Shown: positions 16,484-25,512 of the stretch, one piece after another
How the letters are laid out: every line of letters starts with the position of its first letter
Numbering within the stretch: the stretch's first letter is position 1
Assembly (NCBI RefSeq): GCF_900105355.1
Contig: NZ_FNSC01000001.1
Span: forward strand, 2,418,001 to 2,482,000
Source: Pseudomonas anguilliseptica
GTDB taxonomy: Bacteria > Pseudomonadota > Gammaproteobacteria > Pseudomonadales > Pseudomonadaceae
Direction of reading: 5' to 3'
DNA: 64,000 bases
Translations under genes and position numbers: made by a program
Notes under the pieces: model-generated
What the model was told of the DNA's origin: nothing
Seen by the model: the letters and a program-made list of their open reading frames with translations, nothing else
Database searches by the model: none

Positions 16484-19129
16484 TTAGCAGTCCAGTGGGT
16501 TGAGTTTTTCCGGGTTGATGCCGAACTTGACGATGGCCTCGGCCACCACCTTAGGTTCGATATCACCACGGTCGGCGAGGGCTTCCAGGGCAGCCAAAAC
16601 AACCCAGTTGCGGTCCACTTCGAAGAAGTGGCGCAGCTTCTTGCGGCTGTCGCTGCGGCCGAAGCCGTCGGTGCCCAGCACCTTGAATTCCTTGCTCGGC
16701 ACCCACTGACGAATCTGTTCGGCGAACAGCTTCATATAGTCGGTGGAGGCGATGACCGGACCTTTGCGGCCGCTCAGGCACTCTTCCACGTAGGTCTGCT
16801 TGGGCTTCTGGCCCGGGTGCAGGCGATTGCTGCGTTCCACGGCCAGGCCGTCACGGCGCAGTTCGTTGAAGCTGGTAACGCTCCACACGTCAGCGGCAAC
16901 GTTGAACTCGTCACGCAGGATCTTCGCCGCTTCGCGCACTTCACGCAGGATGGTGCCGGAACCGAGGAGCTGCACGTGGTGCGCGGCTTCCTTCTTGTCT
17001 TCTTCGAGCAGGTACATGCCCTTGATGATGCCGTCCTCGACGCCGGCCGGCATGGCAGGCTGCTGGTACGACTCGTTCATCACGGTGATGTAGTAGAAGA
17101 CGTCCTGTTGCTGTTCGGTCATCTTCTTCATGCCGTCCTGGATGATCACCGCCAGCTCGTAGCCGTAGGTCGGATCATAGGTGCGGCAGTTGGGGATGGT
17201 CGCCGCCAGCATGTGGCTGTGACCGTCCTCGTGCTGCAGGCCTTCGCCGTTGAGCGTGGTGCGGCCGGCGGTACCGCCGATCAGGAATCCACGGGTGCGG
17301 CTGTCGCCAGCGGCCCAGGCCAGGTCACCGATGCGCTGGAAGCCGAACATCGAATAGAAGATGTAGAACGGCAGCATCGGCTGGTTATGGCTGCTGTACG
17401 AAGTACCGGCGGCAATGAAGGAGCTCATGGCGCCAGCTTCGTTGATGCCTTCTTCGAGGATCTGACCTTTCTTGTCCTCGCGGTAGAACATCACCTGGTC
17501 TTTATCCACCGGCTCATACAGCTGGCCGACCGAGGAGTAGATACCGAGCTGGCGGAACATGCCTTCCATACCGAAGGTCCGCGCTTCGTCCGGGATGATC
17601 GGCACGATGCGCGAGCCGATGTCCTTGTCCTTGACCAGCTGCGCGAGGATGCGCACGAAGGCCATGGTGGTGGAAATTTCACGGTCGCCCGAGCCATCGA
17701 GGATGGCCTTGAGGGTGTCCAGCGGCGGCGTCGGGATGCTGAAGCTCTTGGCGCGGCGCTGTGGCACGAAACCACCCAGTGCGGCGCGACGCTCGCTCAG
17801 GTAACGGGCTTCGGCGCTGCCTTCTTCCGGCTTGAGGAACGGCAGGTTTTCCAGCTCGTCGTCCTTGACCGGAATGTCGAAGCGGTCGCGGAACTGCTTG
17901 AGGCTTTCGACATCGACCTTTTTGGTGTTGTGCGCGGTGTTCTTCGCTTCGCCCGCGCCGGTGCCATAACCCTTGACGGTCTTGGCCAGGATCACGGTCG
18001 GCTGCTCTTTGTGGTTGACCGCCTGGTGGTAGGCCGCATAGACCTTGTACGGGTCGTGGCCGCCACGGTTGAGCTTCCAGATCTCGTCGTCGGACAGATC
18101 GGCTACCATCGCCTTGAGTTCTGGCGAGTTGAAGAAGTGCTCACGGACGAACGCGCCGTCCTTGGCCTTGTAGTTCTGGTATTCGCCGTCGATGACTTCG
18201 TCCATGCGGCGCTGCAGGATGCCGTCGACGTCCTTGGCCAGCAGTGGGTCCCAGAAACGGCCCCAGACCACTTTGTTGACGTTCCAGCCACCGCCACGGA
18301 ACACGCCTTCGAGTTCCTGGATGATCTTGCCGTTACCGCGTACCGGGCCGTCGAGGCGCTGCAGGTTGCAGTTGATGACGAAGATCAGGTTGTCCAGCTT
18401 CTCGCGGCCAGCCAGGGAGATCGCGCCGAGGGATTCCGGCTCGTCGCACTCGCCGTCGCCCATAAAGCACCAGACCTTCTGCTTGCCTGCTGGGATAAAG
18501 CCGCGGGCTTCCAGGTACTTCATGAAACGTGCCTGGTAGATTGCCTGAATCGGGCCCAGGCCCATGGATACAGTCGGGAACTGCCAGAAGTCCGGCATCA
18601 GCCACGGGTGCGGATAGGACGACAGGCCCTTGCCATCGACTTCCTGACGGAAGTTGTTCATCTGGTCTTCAGAGATGCGGCCTTCCATAAAGGCGCGGGC
18701 GTAAACGCCAGGCGATGCGTGGCCCTGGAAGAAGATCAGGTCGCCGCCGTGCTCCTCAGTCGGAGCCTGGAAGAAGTAGTTGAAGCCGATGTCATAGAGG
18801 GTCGCCGAGGACGCGAAGCTGGAGATGTGGCCGCCCAGGTCCGAATCTTTCAGGTTGGTGCGCATTACCATGGCCAACGCGTTCCAGCGCACCAGCGAGC
18901 GAATGCGGCGTTCCATAAACAGGTCGCCAGGCATGCGTGCTTCGTGGGTCAGCGGGATGGTGTTGCGGTACGGCGTGGTGATCGCATACGGCAGCTGTGA
19001 ACCACTGCGGGTGGCCAGCTCGCCCATACGGGTCATCAGGTAATGTGCGCGGTCTTCACCCTCGTTATCGAGGACGGACTCAAGGGCGTCCAGCCATTCC
19101 TGGGTTTCGACGGGATCGAGGTCTTGCAT
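16484..19129 (-). CDS. aceE: pyruvate dehydrogenase E1 component (homodimeric type)
   Basis: 881 aa, full length for the homodimeric thiamine-diphosphate E1 that decarboxylates pyruvate and acetylates the E2 lipoyl groups. The ThDP/Mg motif is CFMGDGECDEPESLG ... VINCNLQRLDGPV. The start at MQDLDPVETQEWLDALESVL is canonical. aceF follows after 11 bp and a strong terminator closes the operon. The upstream 265-bp divergent spacer with glnE holds two 13-bp palindromes suggestive of a GntR-type regulator. Confidence 0.98.
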   Translation of the reverse strand: MQDLDPVETQEWLDALESVLDNEGEDRAHYLMTRMGELATRSGSQLPYAITTPYRNTIPLTHEARMPGDLFMERRIRSLVRWNALAMVMRTNLKDSDLGGHISSFASSATLYDIGFNYFFQAPTEEHGGDLIFFQGHASPGVYARAFMEGRISEDQMNNFRQEVDGKGLSSYPHPWLMPDFWQFPTVSMGLGPIQAIYQARFMKYLEARGFIPAGKQKVWCFMGDGECDEPESLGAISLAGREKLDNLIFVINCNLQRLDGPVRGNGKIIQELEGVFRGGGWNVNKVVWGRFWDPLLAKDVDGILQRRMDEVIDGEYQNYKAKDGAFVREHFFNSPELKAMVADLSDDEIWKLNRGGHDPYKVYAAYHQAVNHKEQPTVILAKTVKGYGTGAGEAKNTAHNTKKVDVESLKQFRDRFDIPVKDDELENLPFLKPEEGSAEARYLSERRAALGGFVPQRRAKSFSIPTPPLDTLKAILDGSGDREISTTMAFVRILAQLVKDKDIGSRIVPIIPDEARTFGMEGMFRQLGIYSSVGQLYEPVDKDQVMFYREDKKGQILEEGINEAGAMSSFIAAGTSYSSHNQPMLPFYIFYSMFGFQRIGDLAWAAGDSRTRGFLIGGTAGRTTLNGEGLQHEDGHSHMLAATIPNCRTYDPTYGYELAVIIQDGMKKMTEQQQDVFYYITVMNESYQQPAMPAGVEDGIIKGMYLLEEDKKEAAHHVQLLGSGTILREVREAAKILRDEFNVAADVWSVTSFNELRRDGLAVERSNRLHPGQKPKQTYVEECLSGRKGPVIASTDYMKLFAEQIRQWVPSKEFKVLGTDGFGRSDSRKKLRHFFEVDRNWVVLAALEALADRGDIEPKVVAEAIVKFGINPEKLNPLDC

Positions 19130-19239
19130 GGCTTGCTCCAGGGCGGAAAGGCTTCCAGAATCGGAGGCCAGGTTTCGTGGCCGACTTCGTGAGTGGCCGC
19201 GTGAATTCTTGGATTGACCGGGGGTAGGACCGGCTGCGT

Positions 19240-19252
19240 GTAGTTTTACTAC
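19240..19252. promoter_or_regulatory. putative GntR-type operator, proximal to aceE
   Basis: GTAGTTTTACTAC is an inverted repeat of GTAGT/ACTAC around 3 bp, 111 bp upstream of the aceE start. The spacing resembles GntR-family sites (TGGT-N3-ACCA type, as for PdhR/LldR/FadR). An exact reverse complement lies at 19292-19304. Confidence 0.6.
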
Positions 19253-19291
19253 ATTCCGACGCCGATTTCAGTCTTTTGGATACAATCTTTG

Positions 19292-19304
19292 GTAGTAAAA
19301 CTAC
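19292..19304. promoter_or_regulatory. putative GntR-type operator, distal
   Basis: GTAGTAAAACTAC is the exact reverse complement of the copy at 19240-19252, with centres 52 bp apart (about five helical turns, compatible with looping). It lies 92 bp upstream of glnE on the other side. Confidence 0.6.
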
Positions 19305-19395
19305 AATTATTTTTCTGCCAGTGATTCGACCCGCTCTAGCGTGGGTGGTGCCATCCATGATCGCTGCACTGGCAGACCGCTAAAAAGGATAGACC

Positions 19396-22341
19396 ATGAG
19401 CCTGCCCGCGCTGGCCTCTTTGCCCGCTGCCTTGTCCCCCCTCGTACTGCGCGCGGAACAGTCCTTGCAGCACGCATTTGTCGGGCTCTCTAGCGAGGCG
19501 GCAGCGGCTTTTGCAGGTTGGCCGCGTGAGCGACTGGAGGCGTTGCAGCGGGTGGGCGCGGCCAGTGATTTTGTGGTGCAGCAGGGCCTGCGCGATCCGC
19601 AGATGCTGCTCGATCTGGCCGCCAGTGGTGAGCTGGAGTGCAGTCTCGGGGTGGGCGAGTTGCGCGGCCAATTGGCCCAGGCGCTGGAAGAGTGCGCCGA
19701 TGACGACGAGCTGGGACGGCGCTTGCGGCGTTACCGCAACCGTCAGCAATTGCGCATCATCTGGCGCGATATCAGTCGCCAGGCCGACCTGATCGAAACC
19801 TGCCGCGACCTTTCCGACCTGGCCGATGCCTGTATCGATCTCGCTTATCAGTGGCTCTATCCACGCCATTGCGCGCAGTTCGGCACGCCCATCGGTCGAC
19901 GTAGCGGTCAGGCGCAGCATATGGTCATCCTCGGCATGGGCAAGCTGGGCGCCCATGAGCTGAATCTGTCCTCGGATATCGACCTGATCTTCGGCTACCC
20001 CGAAGGCGGCGAAACCGAAGGGGTGAAGCGTCCGTTGGATAATCAGGAGTTCTTTATCCGTCTCGGCCAGAAGCTGATCAAGGCGCTGGATGTGATCACC
20101 GTCGACGGCTTTGTCTTCCGTACCGATATGCGTCTGCGCCCCTACGGCTCAAGCGGTGCGCTGGTGTTCAGCTTTAACGCGCTGGAGCAGTACTACCAGG
20201 ACCAGGGTCGCGACTGGGAGCGCTACGCGATGATCAAGGCGCGGGTGGTCGGCGGTGATCAGGTTGCCGGCGCTCAGTTGCTGGAGATGCTGCGACCGTT
20301 CGGTTACCGGCGTTATCTGGACTTCTCGGCAATTGAAGCGCTGCGTGCGATGAAGCAGCTGATTCAGCAGGAGGTGCGGCGCAAGGGCATGGCTGAGAAC
20401 ATCAAGCTGGGCGCTGGCGGCATCCGCGAAGTGGAATTTATCGCCCAGGCCTTCCAGTTGATTCACGGCGGTCGCGACCTCAGCCTGCAACAGCGCTCGC
20501 TGTTTGCGGTGCTCAATACCCTGCGCGATCAGGGCTACCTGCCGGCGGCCGTGACCGATGAGCTGTGCGATGGTTATGCCTTCCTGCGTTATGTCGAGCA
20601 CGCACTGCAAGCTATTGATGACCGGCAGACGCAGATGCTTCCGGACAACGAGCAGGACCGCGCGCGGGTGGCCTTTATCATGGGCTTCGATAGCTGGCAG
20701 GCGTTCCACGAGCAGCTTATGCACTGGCGCGGTCGGGTGGACTGGCACTTCCGTCAGGTGATTGCCGACCCTGATGAAGAGGAGGGTGAGTCGACCGAAG
20801 AGGTGGCTGGCGCAGAATGGCTGCCGCTCTGGGAGGATGTGCAGGACGAAGAGGCTGCGTGCCGACAGCTGGCCGAAGCTGGCTTTGCCGAGCCGCAATC
20901 GGCCTGGCAGCGCCTGGCGGGGCTGCGCAACGGTAATCAGGTGCGCGCCATGCAGCGCCTCGGTCGCGAGCGCCTGGATGCCTTTATTCCGCGCCTGCTG
21001 GCGCAAGCGGTGGAGCATGAAAATCCGGACCTGGTGCTGGAACGTGTACTGCCGCTGATCGAAGCCGTGGCGCGGCGTTCGGCTTATCTGGTGCTGCTCA
21101 CGGAAAACCCCAGCGCGCTGCAGCGCCTGCTGACTTTGTGTGCGGCTAGCCCGTGGATCGCCGAGCAGATCACCCGCTTTCCGCTGCTGCTCGATGAGCT
21201 ACTTAATGAAGGGCGGCTGTTCAAGCCGCCACTGGCGTCGGAGCTGGCCGCCGAGCTGCGTGAGCGGCTAATGCGTATTCCCGAAGAGGATCTGGAGCAG
21301 CAAATGGAAGCGCTGCGTCACTTCAAACTGGCGCACCGCTTGCGTGTGGCCGCCTCGGAAATCGCCGGCACCCTGCCGCTGATGAAGGTCAGCGACTACC
21401 TGACCTGGCTGGCCGAAGCGATTCTCGATCAGGTGTTGGCTCTGGCCTGGCGCCATACAGTGAGCAAATACGGCGCGCCGCGCCGCACCGACGGCAGCAT
21501 TTGTGATCCGGACTTCGTTATCGTCGGCTACGGCAAGGTCGGCGGCATCGAGCTGGGCCATGGCTCTGACCTCGATCTGGTGTTTATCCACGACGGCGAT
21601 CCGCATGCGGAAACCGATGGTGAAAAGTCCATCGACGGCGCGCAATTCTTCAATCGCCTGAGCCAGCGCATCATTCACCTGCTGACCACCCAGACCAACT
21701 CCGGCCAGCTCTACGAAGTCGATATGCGCCTGCGGCCGTCCGGCGCGGCGGGGTTGTTGGTCAGCTCGCTGGGCGCCTTCGAGCGCTACCAGCAGGGCGA
21801 AGCCTGGGCCTGGGAGCATCAGGCCCTGGTGCGGGCGCGGGTGCTGGTCGGTTGTGCGCGGGTCGGCAAGGCGTTCGAAGTGGTGCGCGCCGGGGTATTG
21901 GGTCGTGAGCGCGACCTGGCCACGCTGCGCACTGAGGTCAGTGAGATGCGCGCGAAGATGCGCGAAAACCTCGGCAGCAAGGCCACGGCGGCCGGCACGG
22001 CGGCGAATGCCTTTGAGGCTACGGCGCCGTTCGACCTCAAGCAGGACGCCGGAGGTATCGTCGATATTGAATTTATGGTGCAATACGCGGCCCTGGCCTG
22101 GTCGCGCCAGTACCCGGAATTGCTTGAGTTCACTGACAATATTCGCATTCTGGAAGGGCTGGAGCGGGTCGGCTTGCTACCGGGCGAAGATGCCCGCTTG
22201 CTGCAGGATATCTACAAGGCCTACCGCTCAGCGGCGCACCGCCAGGCCCTGCAAAAGCAGCCTGGGGTGGTCAGCGGTGAGCAGTTTGCCGATGAGCGGC
22301 GCACGGTGATGCGCATCTGGCAGGAACTGGGTTTGAGCTGA
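19396..22341 (+). CDS. glnE: bifunctional glutamine synthetase adenylyltransferase/adenylyl-removing enzyme
   Basis: 981 aa. It adenylylates and deadenylylates glutamine synthetase under PII control. Two nucleotidyltransferase domains are visible: N-terminal GMGKLGAHELNLSSDIDLIF (D194, D196; adenylyl-removing side) and C-terminal GYGKVGGIELGHGSDLDLVF (D725, D727; adenylyltransferase side). Length is normal for the family. It is divergent from aceE. ilvE follows 85 bp downstream on the same strand. Confidence 0.98.
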   Translation: MSLPALASLPAALSPLVLRAEQSLQHAFVGLSSEAAAAFAGWPRERLEALQRVGAASDFVVQQGLRDPQMLLDLAASGELECSLGVGELRGQLAQALEECADDDELGRRLRRYRNRQQLRIIWRDISRQADLIETCRDLSDLADACIDLAYQWLYPRHCAQFGTPIGRRSGQAQHMVILGMGKLGAHELNLSSDIDLIFGYPEGGETEGVKRPLDNQEFFIRLGQKLIKALDVITVDGFVFRTDMRLRPYGSSGALVFSFNALEQYYQDQGRDWERYAMIKARVVGGDQVAGAQLLEMLRPFGYRRYLDFSAIEALRAMKQLIQQEVRRKGMAENIKLGAGGIREVEFIAQAFQLIHGGRDLSLQQRSLFAVLNTLRDQGYLPAAVTDELCDGYAFLRYVEHALQAIDDRQTQMLPDNEQDRARVAFIMGFDSWQAFHEQLMHWRGRVDWHFRQVIADPDEEEGESTEEVAGAEWLPLWEDVQDEEAACRQLAEAGFAEPQSAWQRLAGLRNGNQVRAMQRLGRERLDAFIPRLLAQAVEHENPDLVLERVLPLIEAVARRSAYLVLLTENPSALQRLLTLCAASPWIAEQITRFPLLLDELLNEGRLFKPPLASELAAELRERLMRIPEEDLEQQMEALRHFKLAHRLRVAASEIAGTLPLMKVSDYLTWLAEAILDQVLALAWRHTVSKYGAPRRTDGSICDPDFVIVGYGKVGGIELGHGSDLDLVFIHDGDPHAETDGEKSIDGAQFFNRLSQRIIHLLTTQTNSGQLYEVDMRLRPSGAAGLLVSSLGAFERYQQGEAWAWEHQALVRARVLVGCARVGKAFEVVRAGVLGRERDLATLRTEVSEMRAKMRENLGSKATAAGTAANAFEATAPFDLKQDAGGIVDIEFMVQYAALAWSRQYPELLEFTDNIRILEGLERVGLLPGEDARLLQDIYKAYRSAAHRQALQKQPGVVSGEQFADERRTVMRIWQELGLS

Positions 22342-22426
22342 AGCGGGCTGAGCTGAATTTGAGGATGTCGGGCACCTAGGGTGGCCGGCCAATGCTGTAC
22401 CAATCGAGTTTGAGGAGCAGGCAACT

Positions 22427-23350
22427 ATGTCGATGGCCGATCGTGATGGCGTGATCTGGTATGACGGCGAGCTGGTGCCGTGGCGCAACGCGACCACCCA
22501 CGTGCTGACCCATACCCTGCACTACGGCATGGGCGTGTTTGAAGGCGTGCGCGCCTACAACACCCCGCAAGGCACGGCGATCTTCCGCCTGCAAGCGCAC
22601 ACCGACCGCCTGTTCGACTCGGCCCACATCATGGGTATGAAGATTCCGTTCAGCAAAGACGAAATCAACGAAGCCACCCGCGCCGCCGTGCGGGAGAACA
22701 ACCTGGAAAGTGCTTACATCCGCCCAATGGTGTTCTACGGATCTGAAGCGATGGGCCTGCGCGCCAGTGGCCTGAAAACCCAGGTGATCGTTGCGGCCTG
22801 GAGCTGGGGCGCCTATATGGGCGACGAAGCCCTGCAGGTGGGGATCAAGGTGCGCACCAGCTCCTTTACCCGCCACCACGTCAATATCTCGATGACCCGC
22901 GCCAAGGCCAACGGCAATTACATCAACTCGATGCTGGCCCTGCAGGAAGCCATCTCTGGCGGTGCTGACGAAGCGCTGTTGCTGGATCCGGAAGGCTACG
23001 TGGCCGAAGGCTCGGGCGAGAACATCTTCCTGGTCAAGAACGGTGTGATCTACACCCCTGAAGTGACATCCTGTCTGAATGGCATTACTCGTAACACGGT
23101 TTTGACCCTGGCCGCCGAGCATGGTCTTGAGGTGGTCGAGAAGCGCATCACCCGCGATGAGGTGTATATCGCCGATGAGGCCTTCTTTACCGGCACCGCC
23201 GCCGAAGTCACGCCGATCCGTGAAGTCGATGGTCGGCAGATCGGCGCAGGCCGCCGTGGCCCGATCACCGAGAAGCTGCAAACTGCCTACTTTGACTTGG
23301 TGACGGGTAAAACCGATGCCCACGCTGAGTGGCGCACGCTGGTCAAATAA
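22427..23350 (+). CDS. ilvE: branched-chain amino acid aminotransferase
   Basis: 307 aa, PLP-dependent class IV aminotransferase. It performs the last step of Leu/Ile/Val synthesis with 2-oxoglutarate/Glu. The PLP lysine is K160 in TRAKANGNYINSML. THTLHYGMGVFEGVRAY and the FFTGTAAEVTPIREVDGR substrate/cofactor loop are canonical. GAGGAG lies just upstream of the start. It stands between glnE and waaF, the usual Pseudomonas neighbourhood. Confidence 0.97.
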   Translation: MSMADRDGVIWYDGELVPWRNATTHVLTHTLHYGMGVFEGVRAYNTPQGTAIFRLQAHTDRLFDSAHIMGMKIPFSKDEINEATRAAVRENNLESAYIRPMVFYGSEAMGLRASGLKTQVIVAAWSWGAYMGDEALQVGIKVRTSSFTRHHVNISMTRAKANGNYINSMLALQEAISGGADEALLLDPEGYVAEGSGENIFLVKNGVIYTPEVTSCLNGITRNTVLTLAAEHGLEVVEKRITRDEVYIADEAFFTGTAAEVTPIREVDGRQIGAGRRGPITEKLQTAYFDLVTGKTDAHAEWRTLVK

Positions 23351-23362
23351 GCAGCCTGCTTC

Positions 23363-23395
23363 GTAGGATGGGTTGAGCACAGCGATACCCATCAC
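23363..23395. repeat. GTAGGATGGGTTGAGC-type extragenic repeat
   Basis: GTAGGATGGGTTGAGC followed by ...ACCCATCAC forms the stem GATGGGT/ACCCATC in the ilvE-waaF spacer. It matches the GTAGG(R)TGGG palindrome family at 2402 and 52364, and short repeats of this kind are widespread in Pseudomonas. Confidence 0.6.
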
Positions 23396-23474
23396 GCGAT
23401 GCAGACTCGGTTGATAGTCGAGCGTTGAGTCTGTCCGGGAGGCGAAAGCCTCCTTGGTCGTTTTTGGAACTGGC

Positions 23475-24509
23475 ATGAAAATACTGATCGTTGGGCCCAG
23501 CTGGGTCGGTGACATGGTGATGGCGCAGACACTGTTTCAGTGTCTGCAACAGCGTCACCCCGGCTGTGCAATCGATGTGCTGGCCCCCGAGTGGAGTCGG
23601 CCGATTCTTGAGCGTATGCCCGAAGTACGCGCGGCGCTGAGCTTTCCGCTCGGTCACGGCGTGCTTGAGCTGGCCGCGCGGCGCAAGATCGGCAAGTCCC
23701 TGGCTGGCCAGTACGACCAGGCGATTCTCCTGCCCAACTCGCTGAAGTCGGCGCTGGTGCCGTTTTTCGCCGGTATCCCCAAGCGCACCGGCTGGAAGGG
23801 CGAGCTGCGCTACGGCCTGCTCAACGATATCCGCCCGCTGGATAAAGAACGCTACCCGCTGATGATCGAGCGCTTTATGGCGCTGGCCTTCGAACCAGGT
23901 GCCGAGCTGTCGCAGCCTTATCCGCGCCCAGCCTTGCGGATCGACGCGCAGAGCCGCGACGCCGCCATGGCTAAGTTCGGTCTGAGCCTGGATCGCCCGG
24001 TATTGGCGCTGTGCCCGGGTGCCGAGTTTGGTGAAGCCAAGCGCTGGCCGAGCGAACATTACGCCAAGGTTGCAGAGCTGAAGATCCGTGCCGGCTGGCA
24101 GGTGTGGATTTTTGGCTCGAAGAACGATCACCCGGTTGGTGAAGACATCCGTAGCCGGTTGATCCCCGGTTTGCGCGAGGAGGCGGTGAACCTGGCCGGC
24201 GAAACCAGCCTGGCTGAAGCCATTGACCTGCTGTCTTGCGCAGGTGCTGTGGTGTCCAACGATTCCGGCTTGATGCATGTGGCGGCGGCGCTGAGCCGCC
24301 CGCTGGTTGCGGTCTACGGCTCGACTTCGCCAGGCTTTACCCCGCCGCTGGCCGAGCAGGTGGAAATCGTCCGCCTGGGTCTGGAGTGCAGCCCGTGCTT
24401 CGACCGTACTTGCCGCTTCGGTCATTACAACTGTCTGGGCCAGCTCAAGCCGCGCCCGGTGATCGAGGCCCTGGATCGCCTGGTCAGCGACCCGGTTGAG
24501 GTTGAATAG
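23475..24509 (+). CDS. waaF: ADP-heptose:LPS heptosyltransferase II
   Basis: 344 aa, GT9 family; adds the second L-glycero-D-manno-heptose of the inner core from ADP-heptose. The start MKILIVGPSWVGDMVMAQ is canonical and preceded by GGAA; the open frame extends 7 codons further but without support. The C-terminal donor site SNDSGLMHVAAAL and YGSTSPGFTPPL match WaaF. It is the first gene of a tightly packed waaF-waaC-waaG-waaP run. A GGAGGC-GAAA-GCCTCC hairpin (23438-23453) precedes the ribosome site. Confidence 0.96.
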   Translation: MKILIVGPSWVGDMVMAQTLFQCLQQRHPGCAIDVLAPEWSRPILERMPEVRAALSFPLGHGVLELAARRKIGKSLAGQYDQAILLPNSLKSALVPFFAGIPKRTGWKGELRYGLLNDIRPLDKERYPLMIERFMALAFEPGAELSQPYPRPALRIDAQSRDAAMAKFGLSLDRPVLALCPGAEFGEAKRWPSEHYAKVAELKIRAGWQVWIFGSKNDHPVGEDIRSRLIPGLREEAVNLAGETSLAEAIDLLSCAGAVVSNDSGLMHVAAALSRPLVAVYGSTSPGFTPPLAEQVEIVRLGLECSPCFDRTCRFGHYNCLGQLKPRPVIEALDRLVSDPVEVE

Positions 24510-24510
24510 C

Positions 24511-25512
24511 TTGCGGGTACTGTTGATCAAAACTTCCTCGCTGGGCGATGTGGTGCACACTCTGCCAGCGCTCACCGACGCGGCGCGGGCGATCCCCGGC
24601 ATCCAGTTTGACTGGGTGGTGGAAGAGGGCTTCGCCGAGATACCGGCCTGGCATCCGGCGGTGGCGCAGGTGATCCCTGTAGCCATCCGCCGTTGGCGCA
24701 AGCATCTTTGGAGCACCTTTAAGAGTGGTGAGTGGAAGCGCTTTAAGCAGCGGCTTGGTGAAACCAGGTACGACCTGGTGATTGATGCCCAGGGCCTGCT
24801 GAAAAGTGCCTGGCTGACCCGTTACGTCAAAGCGCCGATTGCCGGCCTGGATCGCGACTCTGCGCGTGAGCCACTGGCCAGTCGCTTTTATGATCACGCC
24901 TATGCCGTGCCGCGCGAGCAGCATGCCCTTGAACGCACTCGTCAGCTCTTCGCTCAGGCGCTGGGCTATGCGCTGCCAGCAGGCGTTGGCGACTACGGCC
25001 TTAACCGTACGCAATTGGCCGATGAGGCGCCGCAGCCTTATCTGCTGTTTCTGCACGGCACCACCTGGCCCAGCAAGCATTGGCCGGAGGCCGACTGGCG
25101 TGCGCTGGCCGAGCAGATGAGTGCACAGGGTTGGGCAGTGCGCCTGCCCTGGGGCAATGAAACCGAGAAAGCCCGTGCCGGACGGATCGCCGCCGGTATT
25201 GAAAATGCGGCGGTGCTGCCCAAATTAAATCTTGCAGGCGTGGCCAAGGTAATCGCCGGTGCCAGCGCCTGCGTGGCGGTGGACACTGGGCTGGGCCATC
25301 TGGCTGCCGCGCTGGATGTGCCGAGTATTTCCCTGTACGGCCCGACCCTGCCAGGGCGCGTCGGTGCCTATGGGCGGGGTCAGGTTCATCTGTGTGCCAC
25401 GGGGCCGAATGCCGGCTCGGGTGATCGCCACAAGCCCTGTTTTGACGGCCTGGATGCCGAGCGTGTGGCCACACACTTGCAGGCCCTGTTGCTGGCCGAG
25501 GACGTTGTCTGA
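24511..25512 (+). CDS. waaC: ADP-heptose:LPS heptosyltransferase I
   Basis: 333 aa, GT9 family; adds the first heptose to Kdo2-lipid A. I place the start at TTG 24511 (MRVLLIKTSSLGDVVHTLPA), one base after the waaF stop, because that matches the family start exactly; a TTG at 24496 would overlap waaF. A TTG start and overlap suggest translational coupling. Donor-site segments ACVAVDTGLGHLAAAL and YGPTLPGRVGAYG are present. It overlaps waaG by one base (TGATG). Confidence 0.95.
   Translation: MRVLLIKTSSLGDVVHTLPALTDAARAIPGIQFDWVVEEGFAEIPAWHPAVAQVIPVAIRRWRKHLWSTFKSGEWKRFKQRLGETRYDLVIDAQGLLKSAWLTRYVKAPIAGLDRDSAREPLASRFYDHAYAVPREQHALERTRQLFAQALGYALPAGVGDYGLNRTQLADEAPQPYLLFLHGTTWPSKHWPEADWRALAEQMSAQGWAVRLPWGNETEKARAGRIAAGIENAAVLPKLNLAGVAKVIAGASACVAVDTGLGHLAAALDVPSISLYGPTLPGRVGAYGRGQVHLCATGPNAGSGDRHKPCFDGLDAERVATHLQALLLAEDVV

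Noticed and set aside
15420..16487. Long plus-strand frame opposite aceF
   Set aside because: It is His/Gly/Cys-rich shadow coding opposite repeated lipoyl and Ala/Pro linker codons.
16628..19000. A 790-codon open frame on the plus strand opposite aceE
   Set aside because: It is a shadow of high-GC third-position bias; aceE on the other strand is full length with clear motifs, and the plus-strand product is low-complexity with no family resemblance.
23438..23453. GGAGGC-GAAA-GCCTCC hairpin as an ilvE terminator
   Set aside because: The T-run begins nine bases after the stem and is immediately followed by the waaF ribosome site; a terminator is unproven, so it is only mentioned under waaF.
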